This document shows positions 1 through 10,997 of a DNA stretch of 64,000 nt, in pieces. This stretch comes from Corynespora cassiicola (Eukaryota; Ascomycota; Dothideomycetes; Pleosporales; Corynesporascaceae): the NCBI GenBank assembly GCA_022059125.1, contig JAEUWY010000001.1:2418001-2482000 (forward strand). Direction: 5' to 3'. A model generated the notes under the pieces. That model was not told the origin of the DNA. It did not search any database and saw only the letters and a list, made by a program, of their open reading frames with translations. Every line of letters begins with the position of its first letter. The first letter of the stretch is position 1. The position numbers and the translations under genes are program-made.

Positions 1-13
1 TGTGACCCATGGC

Positions 14-1076
14 TCATAAGCACCTCAATATTTTTCTTCTTTGTATATGATTGTTCACAGAGATGACAATATAAATACCAGCTGCTTGGGTCAACTCACC
101 TGGTGTCGTATGCCCTAACACTATTGTGCGCCTTTGAACTACTAATGAATGTGTCTTCAGGATGATCAACTCCTTCTATACCCCAGTTCCCGTAGCGGTA
201 GCCAATTCCCTCGTCATCTGAGATCGCTGAGCTGACTCTATTGCCCCAGTAAGACATCTTCCGATTGATGTAATGGCCCTCAAGAGGTAAGATATTACAT
301 GTGGTTCGTCTACGAAATTTCACACCCTCTTTCCTCGGAATGTTGAAACCCAAATCAGCAGATGCATCTAATAGCCCTGAGTCCATGGTGATAGCGGGCT
401 TGGGGACTTCCGGACACATAGATGCTTCCCAAGGACAAGGATCTTGACTAGTGGAGAACGAAATGTTAGGGCGAGTGAATGTAGTGCGACATAGCATAGG
501 CAGAAACCCCTCGTTCTCATAGCAATTTAGGGAATATGGTTCTACCATTGTGGCTATTCTCCTGGCAATCTGGAGCAAATCGGAATCATTTATATCGTTG
601 AAAGCTGTAAAGTTGATATAACTGCATGACGGACTGCTCACAAGTACAACCAGGTCTGATGTGGAAACAATCCAGGAGGTTGAAATGCTGGCGGCCAGTG
701 TTGCGATGATGAACCCCAAGGATAGAAATAACGGAATCAGTGTGCGAATAAGTGGCCGGTCCGTTTTTTCCCTCCATGTCCACCAAATTCTAATCATTCC
801 GTTGAACATTGAAGCGGGAGTCGGAAGTGATCTCATGAGTACTTGCTGTTGCCAGAAGAAGCCGTCTGAGGGATTTTTATCGGCGCGGTGTTGATAATGA
901 AGAAATGTCACAAGTTCCCAGAGTTGTATAGTAGATAGTGCAGACATTATGGTAAGCAAGACGATTATCACGTTGCCTGTCCTGGCATTGACGGTTAGGG
1001 TATGGCCCAATATTGAGCCACGATCCCAGTCGGTCCAAAACCCTAGCTTTACGTATTGACTGTCGAGCTCCGTCAT
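14..1076 (-). CDS. Fungal membrane protein of unknown function, 3' end uncertain
   Basis: I do not recognise a named family. The first exon (1076..100) starts at ATG 1076 and encodes about 325 residues with two clear hydrophobic segments, near residues 36-60 and 110-131. The loop after the second is rich in Cys and Asn-X-Ser/Thr sites (for example NFT, NIS), which suggests an extracellular or lumenal domain after residue 131. The reading frame meets TGA right after a good donor, CAG|GTGAGT, at 99, so the gene is spliced there. A possible acceptor (ACAAAG) at 40-39 would add eight residues and a stop at 16..14. If a different acceptor is used, the gene runs off the left edge. This layout of two TM helices followed by a secreted domain is common among Pezizomycotina hypothetical proteins. 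Confidence 0.55.
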
Positions 1077-1740
1077 TGTATTTGGAGTGCAAATGGCCCG
1101 TTGAAGATGGAAGGTTTATAAAGCTTGGAAATAAAGAAGAGGCTAGCTAAATAGCAGAAATTTGGGTGTCAATGAAAATTTAAAAAACAATCAGGTTCTT
1201 TTCTATGAGGCTAAGCGCTGCTCAAAAGCCGACATATATTGCATCCTGACGTAGGTCGGTGCCCGAATCTCATTGCTAGCCAATCGCATAGTTATCGTCA
1301 TCATCTCTGTTGTGCTACCAACATATATAGTTTGGGGGCTATATATCTTTGCCCGAGTACTCAGAGAGGACATGGCCTCGAAGATAGAATTCTGCTGCGC
1401 GAGGCACATCTCGCGAGCGAAGAGGTGCGAAGCGTAGCAAGGAATTTCTGGCGTTTGAGAAAGACGGGTCAGTCCCAGCAGAAGAGGGCTTAAGGATAGA
1501 AGCAGTCCACAAACACGATGCGAAATCCAACTGTATAAGCGATGCGAGGCGTCCAGGTGGTTGATCCGTCGATGGGCCGTTATCGTTATCCGCTTACCCG
1601 CTCCCATTAGCCCCACTATTCCTGAGAGACTGACGAAACTTGCATGGTGCCAACGTGCCAGATATCTAATACTATATATATTACCACGATGGACAAAATT
1701 CCATATTCGACCAATTCAAGCAACGACAGCGTCGTTATCA
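1077..1740. other. Intergenic, no supported gene
   Basis: The region between the membrane-protein gene and the tRNA holds only overlapping short frames on both strands. One minus-strand stretch near 1590-1625 reads like a P-loop start (GLMGAGK) followed by Arg rather than Ser/Thr, and nothing that follows looks like a GTPase. I see no supportable gene. Confidence 0.5.
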
Positions 1741-1826
1741 CTCCGCTTGGTGTAGTTGGTTTATCACGTTCGACTGTAATATCTGTTGTAATCGAAAGGT
1801 CCCTAGTTCGATTCTGGGAGCGGAGA
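1741..1826 (+). tRNA. tRNA-Tyr(GUA) with an 11-nt intron
   Basis: A full cloverleaf folds by eye. The acceptor stem CTCCGCT (1741-1747) pairs perfectly with AGCGGAG (1819-1825), and the discriminator is A1826. The C1-G72 first pair is the eukaryotic tRNA-Tyr identity pair. The anticodon stem TTCGA (1769-1773) pairs perfectly with TCGAA (1792-1796). The anticodon GTA is at 1776-1778 and is followed one base later by an 11-nt intron (1780-1790), at the canonical position after nucleotide 37; intron-bearing tRNA-Tyr is usual in fungi. The T-arm CCTAG/CTGGG encloses TTCGATT (1807-1813), and GTTCGATTC (1806-1814) doubles as the B box. A run of seven T (1831-1837) follows as the Pol III terminator. 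Confidence 0.93.
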
Positions 1827-1830
1827 GTTC

Positions 1831-1837
1831 TTTTTTT
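1831..1837 (+). terminator. Pol III oligo-T terminator of tRNA-Tyr
   Basis: Seven consecutive T residues begin five bases after the tRNA discriminator. This is the expected RNA polymerase III stop signal on the non-template strand. Confidence 0.8.
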
Positions 1838-2243
1838 GCTCATCTTTTTTTTTGCACTTGGCGCATCAGCGATATCGCACTGCATCTCGCAATGCAATGT
1901 TCTTTTTTTTTTAACTCTTCGTTGCATACCCCACCCATACTTAGATCCTACCAAAATTGAGCATTCCGCATCATGGCCTGTCTTCATTCCGAACAAATTG
2001 AGAACTCGTTGTCCCTTGGAGCCTAAGTGTATACCCAAAGAGCACGAATAGCATGGACGCGGATTACAACCGCCACTTGCCGTATCTGGGCGGTGGCGCT
2101 GCGGGGCGGAGCGATGACGGAGCCCTGAGCGGAATGAAACAAACCCCGCCAAAATTTGAGCACTCCGAGCCGGAGTCAACAACCAAACTCATACTTAAAC
2201 CACTACACCTTACTTTCGAAATTTACACATCCCAATATTCGCC
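1838..2243. other. Intergenic, LYS9 upstream region
   Basis: The stretch contains two further T runs (near 1848-1855 and 1903-1912) and then GC-rich sequence leading to LYS9. I see no TGACTCA element that would indicate Gcn4/CpcA-type control, and no gene. Confidence 0.4.
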
Positions 2244-3883
2244 ATGGAGTCAGTTATCAGTGAGTTTGCACGTTGTAGTGTCGTCGGATAGCGCATTGAC
2301 GCCAGGCAGACAAGTTTGAATCAGTCCTTGGAGGCGGCAGCGGCAGCGGAAAGTACGTGCAGAATGCTTCATCTTGCAGGAAAACTTTCTCTAACCATGG
2401 ACCAGGTCCGTTCTCCTGCTTGGTGCGGGTTTTGTGTAAGTTTGGCTCGTTGCTGTTGCATCGCTTTCGACTAATGGTGGAAGCACCCGTCCCACTGCTG
2501 AGATTCTCGGAAACTCTGGCGTCAAGGTCACCGTCGGTAGGTTCACATCTCAATGGCTTTGCGACACCCATAGTAACGAATACAAGCTTGCAGGACCTTG
2601 GAGAAGGCACAGGCTCTGGCCAAGGGCATCAAGAACGCCACGGCCATCAGCGTACGTACTAAATTCCCAACCCCGCATGCGTCATCTGAGATTTCTAGCT
2701 CGACGTCAACGATGATGCCGCTCTCGATGCCGAGGTCGCCAAAGTCGATGTTGCCATCAGCTTGATTCCCTACACCCACCACGCTACCGTCATCAAGTCT
2801 GCCATCCGCCAGAAGAAGCATGTCGTTACCACCTCATATGTCTCGCCCGCCATGATGGAGCTTGATGCTGCCGCCAAGGAGGCCGGCATCACCGTGATGA
2901 ACGAGATTGGTCTTGACCCCGGAATCGACCACTTGTCGGCCGTTCTCACCATCGACGAGGTGCACAAGGCAGGAGGCAAGATCCTGTCCTTCAAGTCGTA
3001 CTGCGGTGGCCTGCCCGCTCCCGAGGCCTCAGACAACCCTCTCGGGTACAAGTTCTCGTGGAGCTCGCGAGGTGTGCTTCTGGCTCTGCGCAACGCTGCC
3101 AAGTTCTACAAGGATGGCAAGATTGTCGAGGTCGAGGGCCCCGAGCTCATGGCCGAGGCTAAGCCCTACTTCATCTACCCCGGCTACGCTTTTGTTGCGT
3201 ACCCCAACCGCGACTCCGCTCCCTACAAGGAGCGCTACAACATCCCCGAGGCCCAGACCATCATCCGCGGCACTCTCCGTTACCAGGGCTTCCCCGAGTA
3301 CATCAAGTGCCTCGTCGACATTGGCTTCCTGTCTGAGGAGCCCCAGGATCACCTCCAGGCGTCCACTAGCTGGAAGGATGCCACCGCTAAGATTGTCGGC
3401 GCCAACAGCAACAAGGAGGAGGACATTGTCTGGGCCATCAGCTCGAGGACCAAGTTCAGGGACACCGAAGAGAAGGACCGCATTCTTGACGGTCTCCGCT
3501 GGATCGGTCTCTTCTCTGACGAGAAGACCATTGCCCGCGGAAACCCTCTCGACACCCTCTGCGCTACTTTGGAGCAGAAGATGCAGTACGAGGAGGGCGA
3601 GCGCGACATGGTTATGCTGCAGCACAGGTTCGAGATTGAGAACAAGGACGGCAGCAAGGTGACCCGCACCTCGACCCTTGCCGACTACGGTGACCCCAAG
3701 GGCTACTCCGCCATGGCCAAGTTGGTCGGTGTCCCCTGTGCCGTTGCTGTGCAGCAGGTTCTGGACGGCACCATCAAGGAGAAGGGTGTCCTCGCCCCCA
3801 TGAGCCCCGAGATTTGCGCGCCTCTCATGAAGACTTTGGAGGAGAAGTACGGCATTGCTTTCAAGGAGAAGACCATCTCGTAA
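2244..3883 (+). CDS. lys9: Saccharopine reductase (saccharopine dehydrogenase, NADP+, L-glutamate forming)
   Basis: It condenses alpha-aminoadipate semialdehyde with glutamate to saccharopine, the penultimate step of fungal lysine synthesis (aminoadipate pathway). Model: six exons, 2244-2259, 2310-2352, 2406-2435, 2484-2540, 2594-2651 and 2699-3883, giving 462 aa; all phases close. The Rossmann glycine motif LLLGAGFV lies at residues 23-30 and is split across microexons. Hallmark family stretches follow: DVAISLIPY, HVVTTSYVSPAMMELD, NEIGLDPGIDHL, SYCGGLPAPEA and NPLGYKFSWSSRGVL. Length is close to the usual 445-460 aa. One donor (AG|GTTCAC at 2541) is non-consensus but is required to keep the VGRTLEKA reading. 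The gene converges on GET4 with 218 bp between stop codons. Confidence 0.96.
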
Positions 3884-4101
3884 GTGCATTTGGGTTAAAT
3901 AAGGTTAGAATGGGAGGAATTCCACGGTTCGGAACAGATTATCTGGCTGTGTAGACAAAAGGATCACAACAAATGAATGCCTAACGACTCTTTCGTTTTC
4001 ACACATTTTTTTCAGTATTGCAATTGTACACTGCGACTAGCATCCCTTCCATGGCCACGCATATCGTCCCATCGTGATTCATCCCTTACTCCCTCACTCC
4101 C

Positions 4102-5186
4102 TCAATCTAAGCCCAGCGCAGCTGGGGCATCCTTCTTCTTTCCCCCACCTCCACCACCACCCATGAACATGTTGCCGAGCATGTCCATCATTGGGTTGCC
4201 TTGCCTGGGTATCTTGATATTGAAGTACATCTCGCCTATCTGATCCAACGCCTCACTCCAGTTGACATCCTTCAAATGCGACGAGTAGTGGCTCTTGAGC
4301 TGCCTATACAGCGCCGCCTCTCCCCTCTCGACCGCCAGCAGCAGCAAGCCCAAAAAGTTCAGCAGCGGTAAGCTAGGGTATACGCGCAGATCAGACGATG
4401 ATGTCGACACCTCCTGTACGCTCAGGTTCGACTTTTGGCCCAGTTTCGACGTGAATATCAAAAAGAACTTGTTCGCCGCGCGCAGGTTGCCGGTCAGGAG
4501 GTAGGGTAGCACGCCTCGGGCAGCGTACAGGGGCGCAGTGTGCGAGTCGTCGGCCTCGTACCACGCGTATTCGAGCTGGGCGAGCGTCTCGGGGGAGTCC
4601 TTGGTGCCGAGCACGAGATGGCGTTCCGCATCGTAAGGCTCAAGATCTGGCATCGAACGTCAGCCATCATTTTGTTTCCCTCCACCCTTCCGGCACAATA
4701 TTCGGGCTGCACACTCACCTTCGGCATACAAGCTCCCGGCCACATGGTGGATCTCCGGATCGCCCGCGGGGTATTCGCCATACTTTGAGCTCCAGGCCAC
4801 CATCTCGTTGACGAACTTTTTGCGTGTGGGCTCGTCCTTAGGGAAGGCGCGGAGGAGGCTTAGAAGCTTGCCCTTGGACCCCGCATCGGGCTTTACCTCG
4901 CCCTTGTTGTACACGTCGAGCAGGAGTATGCATAGGTCGCCTCCGGAGCCGCCCTGCCCGGCTTGTAGCAGCGACTGCGCGCCAGAGTAGAGGATATCGG
5001 TCGCGGCGTCCCAGTTCGACTGCTTGGTGTAGCGCGAGGCGATTACGCGGAGTTGCTGGTGCGCCTCGTAGTATTGGCCTTCGGCGATTCTGCGCGCGGG
5101 TTAGTAGCAAGGGGGAGAGTTGGGGGAGGGCAGGCGGTCTACCTTTCCCGTTGGCGCTGGATCGTCTTCTCGATTTTGTTGGACAT
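4102..5186 (-). CDS. get4: GET4: cytosolic GET-pathway adaptor
   Basis: Get4 pairs with Get5 and bridges Sgt2 to the Get3 ATPase, so that tail-anchored proteins are handed to the ER membrane. Three exons, 5186..5143, 5089..4719 and 4646..4102, give 319 aa (family about 310-330), all helical-repeat sequence. Recognisable blocks are IAEGQYYEAHQQLR near the start, DLCILLLDVYNK, and FPKDEPTRKKFVNEMVAWS, then HHVAGSLYAEG running across the second splice into DLEPYDAERHLVLG. The C-terminus ends in a Gly/Lys-rich tail (GGGGGGGKKKDAP) after the conserved IGEMYFNIKIP block. It is divergent from SEC15 across about 800 bp and convergent with LYS9. Confidence 0.95.
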
Positions 5187-5986
5187 GGTGGGCGAGGGGT
5201 GCGGGAGGGGCTGGGCGGAATTGGGGCGTGGGATTTGGAGGCAAGCTGGGTGTTGGAAGTTGACGATGACGCACAGACGATCTGGGACCCCGCTATGCTG
5301 AGGGCTGGCTACACTGGCTCTCTCGGGGCAGTGAACCAGATTCTGGTCATCTTCATGCTCACTACCTTGACTTGAAGGCAAATCGTTTTACAGTGACCCG
5401 TTATCATGAGATATTAATGTCGGGCTTGTCAGATCTGGACCATCTGGCCCCGGTGGAGGCCGAAGAGCCGTGCTAACCCTTTTGGAAATATACAAACACT
5501 CACCCAAACTTATTTAGATCCTTTTTTTCTGGAATTTTGTTTTCATCTCGGAAGGCTATAGTCAGGATTATATATGAATTTAATTTATTGTCTATTCGAC
5601 CGGAGAGTAACTATGTCTAACTAAATAAAGTCGAAGGCTTGCAACGGAACATTTCAAGTAAAGAGACTCTTTCCCTTCCGACAACCTGATTTTACACATC
5701 CTCACTCAAAGTGGAGACATGGCCCTTCACGTTGCGGCCACCCAAGAGAATCGCCGTTTACGCTATCACGTGCTAGCGCATTGACCGACATTCTCCCGAA
5801 ACGTTGCACCTCACCTCGACATCTCGGGCATAGCTGAGAGGTCACGTTTCATCTCCCTTCCAATAGTTACTCTTTCGATTCAACTTTCTAGGCCGTCTTG
5901 ATACCGTGGGTCAGGTGAGAGCGCGCGCGCAGGCCAAAGTGTGTTTTAAGAGCGCTTCGGCCGCGTAGGCTGCAGCAGCTGTCAAA
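5187..5986. promoter_or_regulatory. Divergent promoter region between GET4 and SEC15
   Basis: About 800 bp separate the two start codons. The middle (about 5500-5650) is AT-rich and the flanks are GC-richer, with a CG repeat (GCGCGCGC near 5920) upstream of SEC15. I find no convincing ORF or RNA gene here. Confidence 0.5.
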
Positions 5987-8569
5987 ATGCCTTCCGCAGT
6001 TGATCCGGGAGACGACCTCTGGGTCTCGATCAAACAAGTAAATTAGATTTAGACGCAAAATTAAATAATATGTGTTGCTGACGATTCACAGATATCCCAA
6101 TCTTCCTCAGATTCGGATTATATCGACCAACTGGTCCCTGTCATGAAAGATGGGCGCTACTCAAACCAGCTCATGTCCGTCTTCAAGCAGTTCTCGGATG
6201 ACCGTGAAAGGGAAATCGAGCGAATGTGCAATGCGAACCACCAGGAATTTGTTAGCTCTGTCAACTCGCTTCTGTCCGTCAGAGAGGGGACAGTACAGAT
6301 GACGCAACAGATTCTTGAGCTGAATGAAGGCATGCAAGAATCCGTCAATCGACTTGCGGAGCATAAGAAAGCACTAGTCGATTCTCATGGTGTCCGACAA
6401 AATATTGACGAAGCAAACCAAGCTCTCAATGCCTGTTTGGACGTTCTCCGGCTCGCGAACCAGGTCCAGGATCTTCTTAGGGACAAAAACTACTATGCTG
6501 CACTGCGCTCGCTGGACGAATTACAGACTATTCATTTGAAAGAAGTGAGCCGATTTAAGATCGCAGATCTCATCGAAAAGTCTGTTCCCGCAACGCAGAA
6601 CCAGATCCGAGAGGCCGTCAAGACGGACCTGAATACATGGCTCTATCGGATTCGAGAGTCTTCACAGTTTCTGGGTGAAGTGGCATTTTTCTACACAGAC
6701 ACCCGACGGACGCGAAATCAAGAACGTGCTGAAGCAGACCCCCGCTTTTCCAAATTCAAGTTGAACTCGGCTATTGAACTTGTTGCCGATGAGATTGACG
6801 AATTCGACGTTTTGAATAACGAGGAAGCTGGTGTCCAAACCGATTTTACTCCGCTGTTCGAGGCCATGCACATCTATGATACCCTCGGCAAACTCGACAC
6901 ATTCCGGCTGGAATATGCCGCTGAGCGAAGGCAACAAAAAGAGCTGATCATACCCGCGAAGCTCGATCTTCTTGACGAAGAATGCAGTGATCTCAGCAGT
7001 ATGTTGGAGAGTATCGCGGGATTCTCCATTATTGAAAAGGCAACCCTAGCCAAAACAACCAATATCCGTCAGCTGTCAGATGTAAGATCATGAACGTCCT
7101 ATTAAATTATACACGGAATACTAATACTGCAAAGATTGACGAGCTATGGGATTCCATGTGCTCGAGCGCCATCAACCTTATCACGAAATCGATCCCTATG
7201 GTGGCGAACGATGAGCTACTTTTGAATATCAAGGGCAGAATAGCTTTATTCATGTTGACTATGGAGGTCAGTACTCGTTTGCATTTGGAGTTGGTCATTC
7301 TAATTTTTTTTTCATAGAAATGGGGATATTCAGTTTCATCACTGAACGATCTCCTGCTGACCCTCTTCTCGAAATATTCCGAGCTTCTCAAAGCGCGGTT
7401 TGCCGAAGATTTCTTAGAGATTGTCACTACGGACGATTACATGCCGATGCCGATCAACAGCGTAGAAGAGTACGATAAGGTCGTGACGGTCAGCTGGTAC
7501 ACCCCAGAGAAGCCGCGTGAAGAACTCACGTTAGTCTCCGTTTTTTTTTTTGGTCCTTCGTCTTTATGCACCTCACTTACTAACATCTTGGTAGCTTCCC
7601 ATGTGTGCTCCCGTTTTCACAGATGTACCCGCTTTGCTGCATCGATATCAGGAACTTCCTGAATCAGATTTACCTTTTCTCTGATGATTACTTCCAAAAG
7701 TCGACTATCATCGACGAGACTTTGAGAACAGTAAGGACGAATGCTCTGGTTTTGACACGCGTACTAACATGTCCGAGTCTCTTGACGACCTCCTTTGCTC
7801 CAGAGTGTGCCAGACGCTTGTCGACCGCCTCTCCTCCCAATATCCTGGCCAAATCGTCCAAATTCTGACTAACCTCGAACATTTCGAAACCGCCTGCATA
7901 GAGCTGCAAGAGCTCCTGTTCGAAGCCCGCTCCTCTCCTGCAGCCACCGGCCCCATCGTCCTCGAAGCAACCGAGAAGTTTAAAGCCGCCAAGAAGACAG
8001 CCTCAGACCGCATCTTCGAGCTCGTAAACTCCAAGATCGACGATCTCATCGAGACGGCAGAATACGATTGGATGGCCACGAAGCCCGTGTCCGAGCCCAG
8101 CGAGTACATGCTCGAGCTCACGCGCTACTTGAGCAACATCATGAACTCAGTGCTCCTTGCGCTCCCTACCGAGATCAAAGAGTTCATCTACTTCGACGCG
8201 CTGTCGCATGCTAGCACCGCCATCCTGGACCTCACTCTCGATGAGAACGTGCGGCGCATCACGCCCCCGGCCGTCCAGTCGCTCGCTACGGATACCGCCT
8301 TTTTGGTGGAGTTTGTCGAGAGCTTGAACAACCCCATCTTGATGGAGAACTTGGATGAGCTTACGCAGACGGTTGCACTCATGCAGACGGATAACAGCGA
8401 GGAGTTCTTCGATATCGCGCAGAGGAACAGGAAGTATGGAAAGGTGGACAGCATGAAGGGCGCCATTCTGATCGAGAAGGTACAGGAGGGTGCGCAGGTT
8501 GCGGCGCAGAGCCCCACGAAGCCGACAGAGAGGTTCGGTACGCTCGGAAGTCGGTTTGGAATTCGTTAA
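5987..8569 (+). CDS. sec15: Exocyst subunit Sec15
   Basis: Sec15 is the exocyst subunit that binds the Rab GTPase Sec4 on secretory vesicles, for tethering at growing hyphal tips. Six exons, 5987-6037, 6092-7081, 7135-7266, 7318-7529, 7595-7730 and 7778-8569, give 770 aa, close to the usual Sec15 length. The N-terminal half is the coiled helical Sec15 domain (QILELNEGMQESVNRL, LNACLDVLRLANQVQDLL). The C-terminal half carries the conserved MYPLCCIDIRNFLNQIYLF and YMLELTRYLSNIMNSVL blocks. Every splice restores frame: the fourth intron splits a Thr codon (AC|C), and the fifth leaves ETLRT joined to SLDDLL. A second exocyst subunit, SEC8, lies 40 kb downstream. The gene converges on the next gene with 214 bp between stops. 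Confidence 0.96.
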
Positions 8570-8783
8570 TGCGGATATGTGGTTTTGAGGAGCTTGCATG
8601 CTGGACGTCGGAAGGGTTGTTGGTTTGTTAGCATTGGCGTTCATGGCGTGAGAGCAATTAGCGCAACGGGAAAGGTAGAAGACAGGGTGGCTAGTATTGG
8701 CATTGCGGGCTGAATGCATCATTACCATTCCATTTGTGCATCGTATGTACTCTCACTCTTACAACACACACACGCCAAGGTAA

Positions 8784-10997
8784 TCAATTCACGCCCAGCA
8801 GATCTGGCAACTCCAGCATCTTCCTCTGCACGCTCTTCACCAAGTCTAAAAAGCCTCTCTTCTCTACTTCGCTTGCGAACTCAATACGCGCCCCGCTAAT
8901 CACCTTCTTCTTGTCCTCCTTGATTGCAGCGCTACCCACTGCACTATCCTTTCTCAGCGCACCCTTCTCGAGTGGAACTCGTAGTCCTTTGATCTTGACC
9001 TCTCTTCCACCCTCGTCTTTGACGCGAATTGGCGTCCCTGATGAGTTAAGATAGAAGGCAAGATACCCGTTACGAAAGTGCGCAGAGAAGTGAATTAGGG
9101 CGATTACGGCAGCGGTGTCGTTGTCTTCCCAGATGCGCAGATTCTCCATGCCACACATTTGCTCGGCGTAGGTGAACGCCCCCGAGAGGCCTTCGTGGAT
9201 GCGCATCGTCTTCTCGGTGCGATAAGTAGCGAGGAGGGTGCGGCCCATAAGTTCGTTTTGGAAGAGGGCAGCCGCTATGAGATTGGTTTAGCATGCGTTC
9301 CCGCCTATCCATGATATGCCACATACGCTGCACTAGGAATGCGAAATTAGAGATACTCACCTTGCCCGTCCTCAAAGACGTAATTGATCCAGCCTGTCTT
9401 TGCGGTCTTCTCTAGCCGTCGTCCATATTCGATGCCGTGGAAGCGTAGATCACAAGCCACTGTGACGCTAATCTTCTCAGGGTTGAAGTAGCTCGAGTAT
9501 GGTACATATACGTCTCCTTCCGCCATCTCCAATTGCATTCGGATAGTATTGTCATCCGCGAAGACCCATATAGAAGTCATCATACGGACGCTCTTGCGGT
9601 CTTCGGTGGGTTCCCTTTTCCTCACGACAGCGATGCGACACGAGCCACAAGCTTCTACCATTTCAACATCATGAGGATCGTCTGGTGAAGTTTTCTGGGT
9701 GTACTCTACGAGAGAGCCCCGACTGCTTAGGAGTTAGGAAAGGCACGTGTGATGTTCCAGGAATACTTACACATCACAGAGAATGGCTGCATTCCGGAAT
9801 GCCTGCTTCTCAAAGACCGCACGCTGGCTTCCTGTTGTTGAGCTACGGTGCAACCTTATAATCTCATCTCGCCCTCGTGAACGCAAGCTTGACCTTGAAT
9901 TTTCAACAGGCCTGAGTGGCAAATCAATAGCGGGAGGTGGTAATAGAGGTAACACCGCAGAATCAGGTCTCGAAAAAGAAACCTCCTTCTGAGAAGGCTG
10001 GCGGCTGACGTGCGGTGTACGATCTTGTGTTGGGCTTGGCCAGTCCGAGCTTGTTGTCGTATCTGATGAAGCACAACTACTCGAGTACCGAGAAGAGCCC
10101 CCATAACTGAATTCTGATATGCGTTTCCGAGCAACGCTTGTAGGCGATATTGGTCTATGCGTCGTCGTGTCTGAAGGAGACGATGGAACTGCCGTCGTGC
10201 TTGGACTCAGCGACTGGAGTTGCGGAGACGGTAGCACAGTTGGCTTTGAGCTTTGGTGCGGCGGAGAGATGTCTTTTGCTGGCTGCCCCTTCAGGGCTGA
10301 GCTTAATGGCGCGCTCTCCGGAAGACTGGGGGCAGGAAGTTGTGGAGTGCGCGAAGCAATTTCTCTGACGATACGGTGAGTTTCTTTCAAATTCTCGTCC
10401 AGACTTCCAGCCCTATCGTGAATGGTATCGACTTTCCCAGCAATTGGAACGATGACACTTTCAAGGCGTGACAAGGATTTGCTGTATCGGTTTTAGCAAA
10501 CGCCCAGTCTGTGCACTGAAGACTGACCTCTGAAGGGCCTGCATGATGAGATGAACAGTGCTGGTATGTATCTGGAGCATGCTGTGCAGGTTTTGGATAT
10601 TGCCGCCCTCTGTTGTCCACATCACGGACTTGTATTGTGCCAAAACTAAATCACTCCACGATCTTTCAATCGCAAAACCGTCGGCTGTGCGATGTTTCTT
10701 GATGACTTGATATTGATCTGTCAAAGAGTCGAGGTCGTTCACTGTACGCTGACACGAATTCAATATGATTGCTGTGCCATCTTGGGTCCCTTTGTCTGCC
10801 TGACTGATCAAGCTATCATCAGAATCCGCGAACAAAGTTTCGGCGAGAAGTTTCAGCGCTTTTGCAAGGTTGTAGATTTCTGTTTCAACTTCGGTGAATT
10901 CAGCGGGCACACTGGTTCGTCCAGCTGAGAATGCGCGACCAATCCTCCAGGCTAGTTGGGACAGCATTAGAATGTCCCCGACACTGGGAACCGCCAT
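8784..10997 (-). CDS. Conserved fungal protein with helical STAND-like N-terminal domain, 677 aa
   Basis: Four exons, 10997..10528, 10481..9771, 9722..9361 and 9274..8784, give 677 aa with all phases closing. Residues 1-150 form a helical domain starting MAVPSVGDILMLSQLAWRIG. It resembles the N-terminal domains of fungal STAND/NLR-like proteins, but no nucleotide-binding domain follows. Residues about 190-390 are Ser/Pro-rich and probably disordered. The remaining 270 residues hold a folded region with a block around TEKTMRIHEGLSGAFTYAEQMCGMENLRIWED that I know only as a conserved feature of unnamed Pezizomycotina proteins. No enzyme motif is visible. An in-frame ATG eight codons upstream (11021) could extend the protein, but MAVPSV fits the family start better. 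Confidence 0.75.

Noticed and set aside
1590..1625. Minus-strand GLMGAGK, similar to the P-loop start of fungal GTPase-like proteins
   Set aside because: The residue after Lys is Arg rather than Ser/Thr, and neither the direct frame nor plausible splicing at GTAAGC gives switch or G-domain motifs.
1616..2182. 188-aa minus-strand ORF across the tRNA locus
   Set aside because: It reads through the tRNA-Tyr gene and its poly-T terminator and has no protein-like conservation.
2907..3662. 251-aa plus-strand ORF inside LYS9
   Set aside because: A Ser/Thr/Arg-rich shadow frame within a strongly coding exon.
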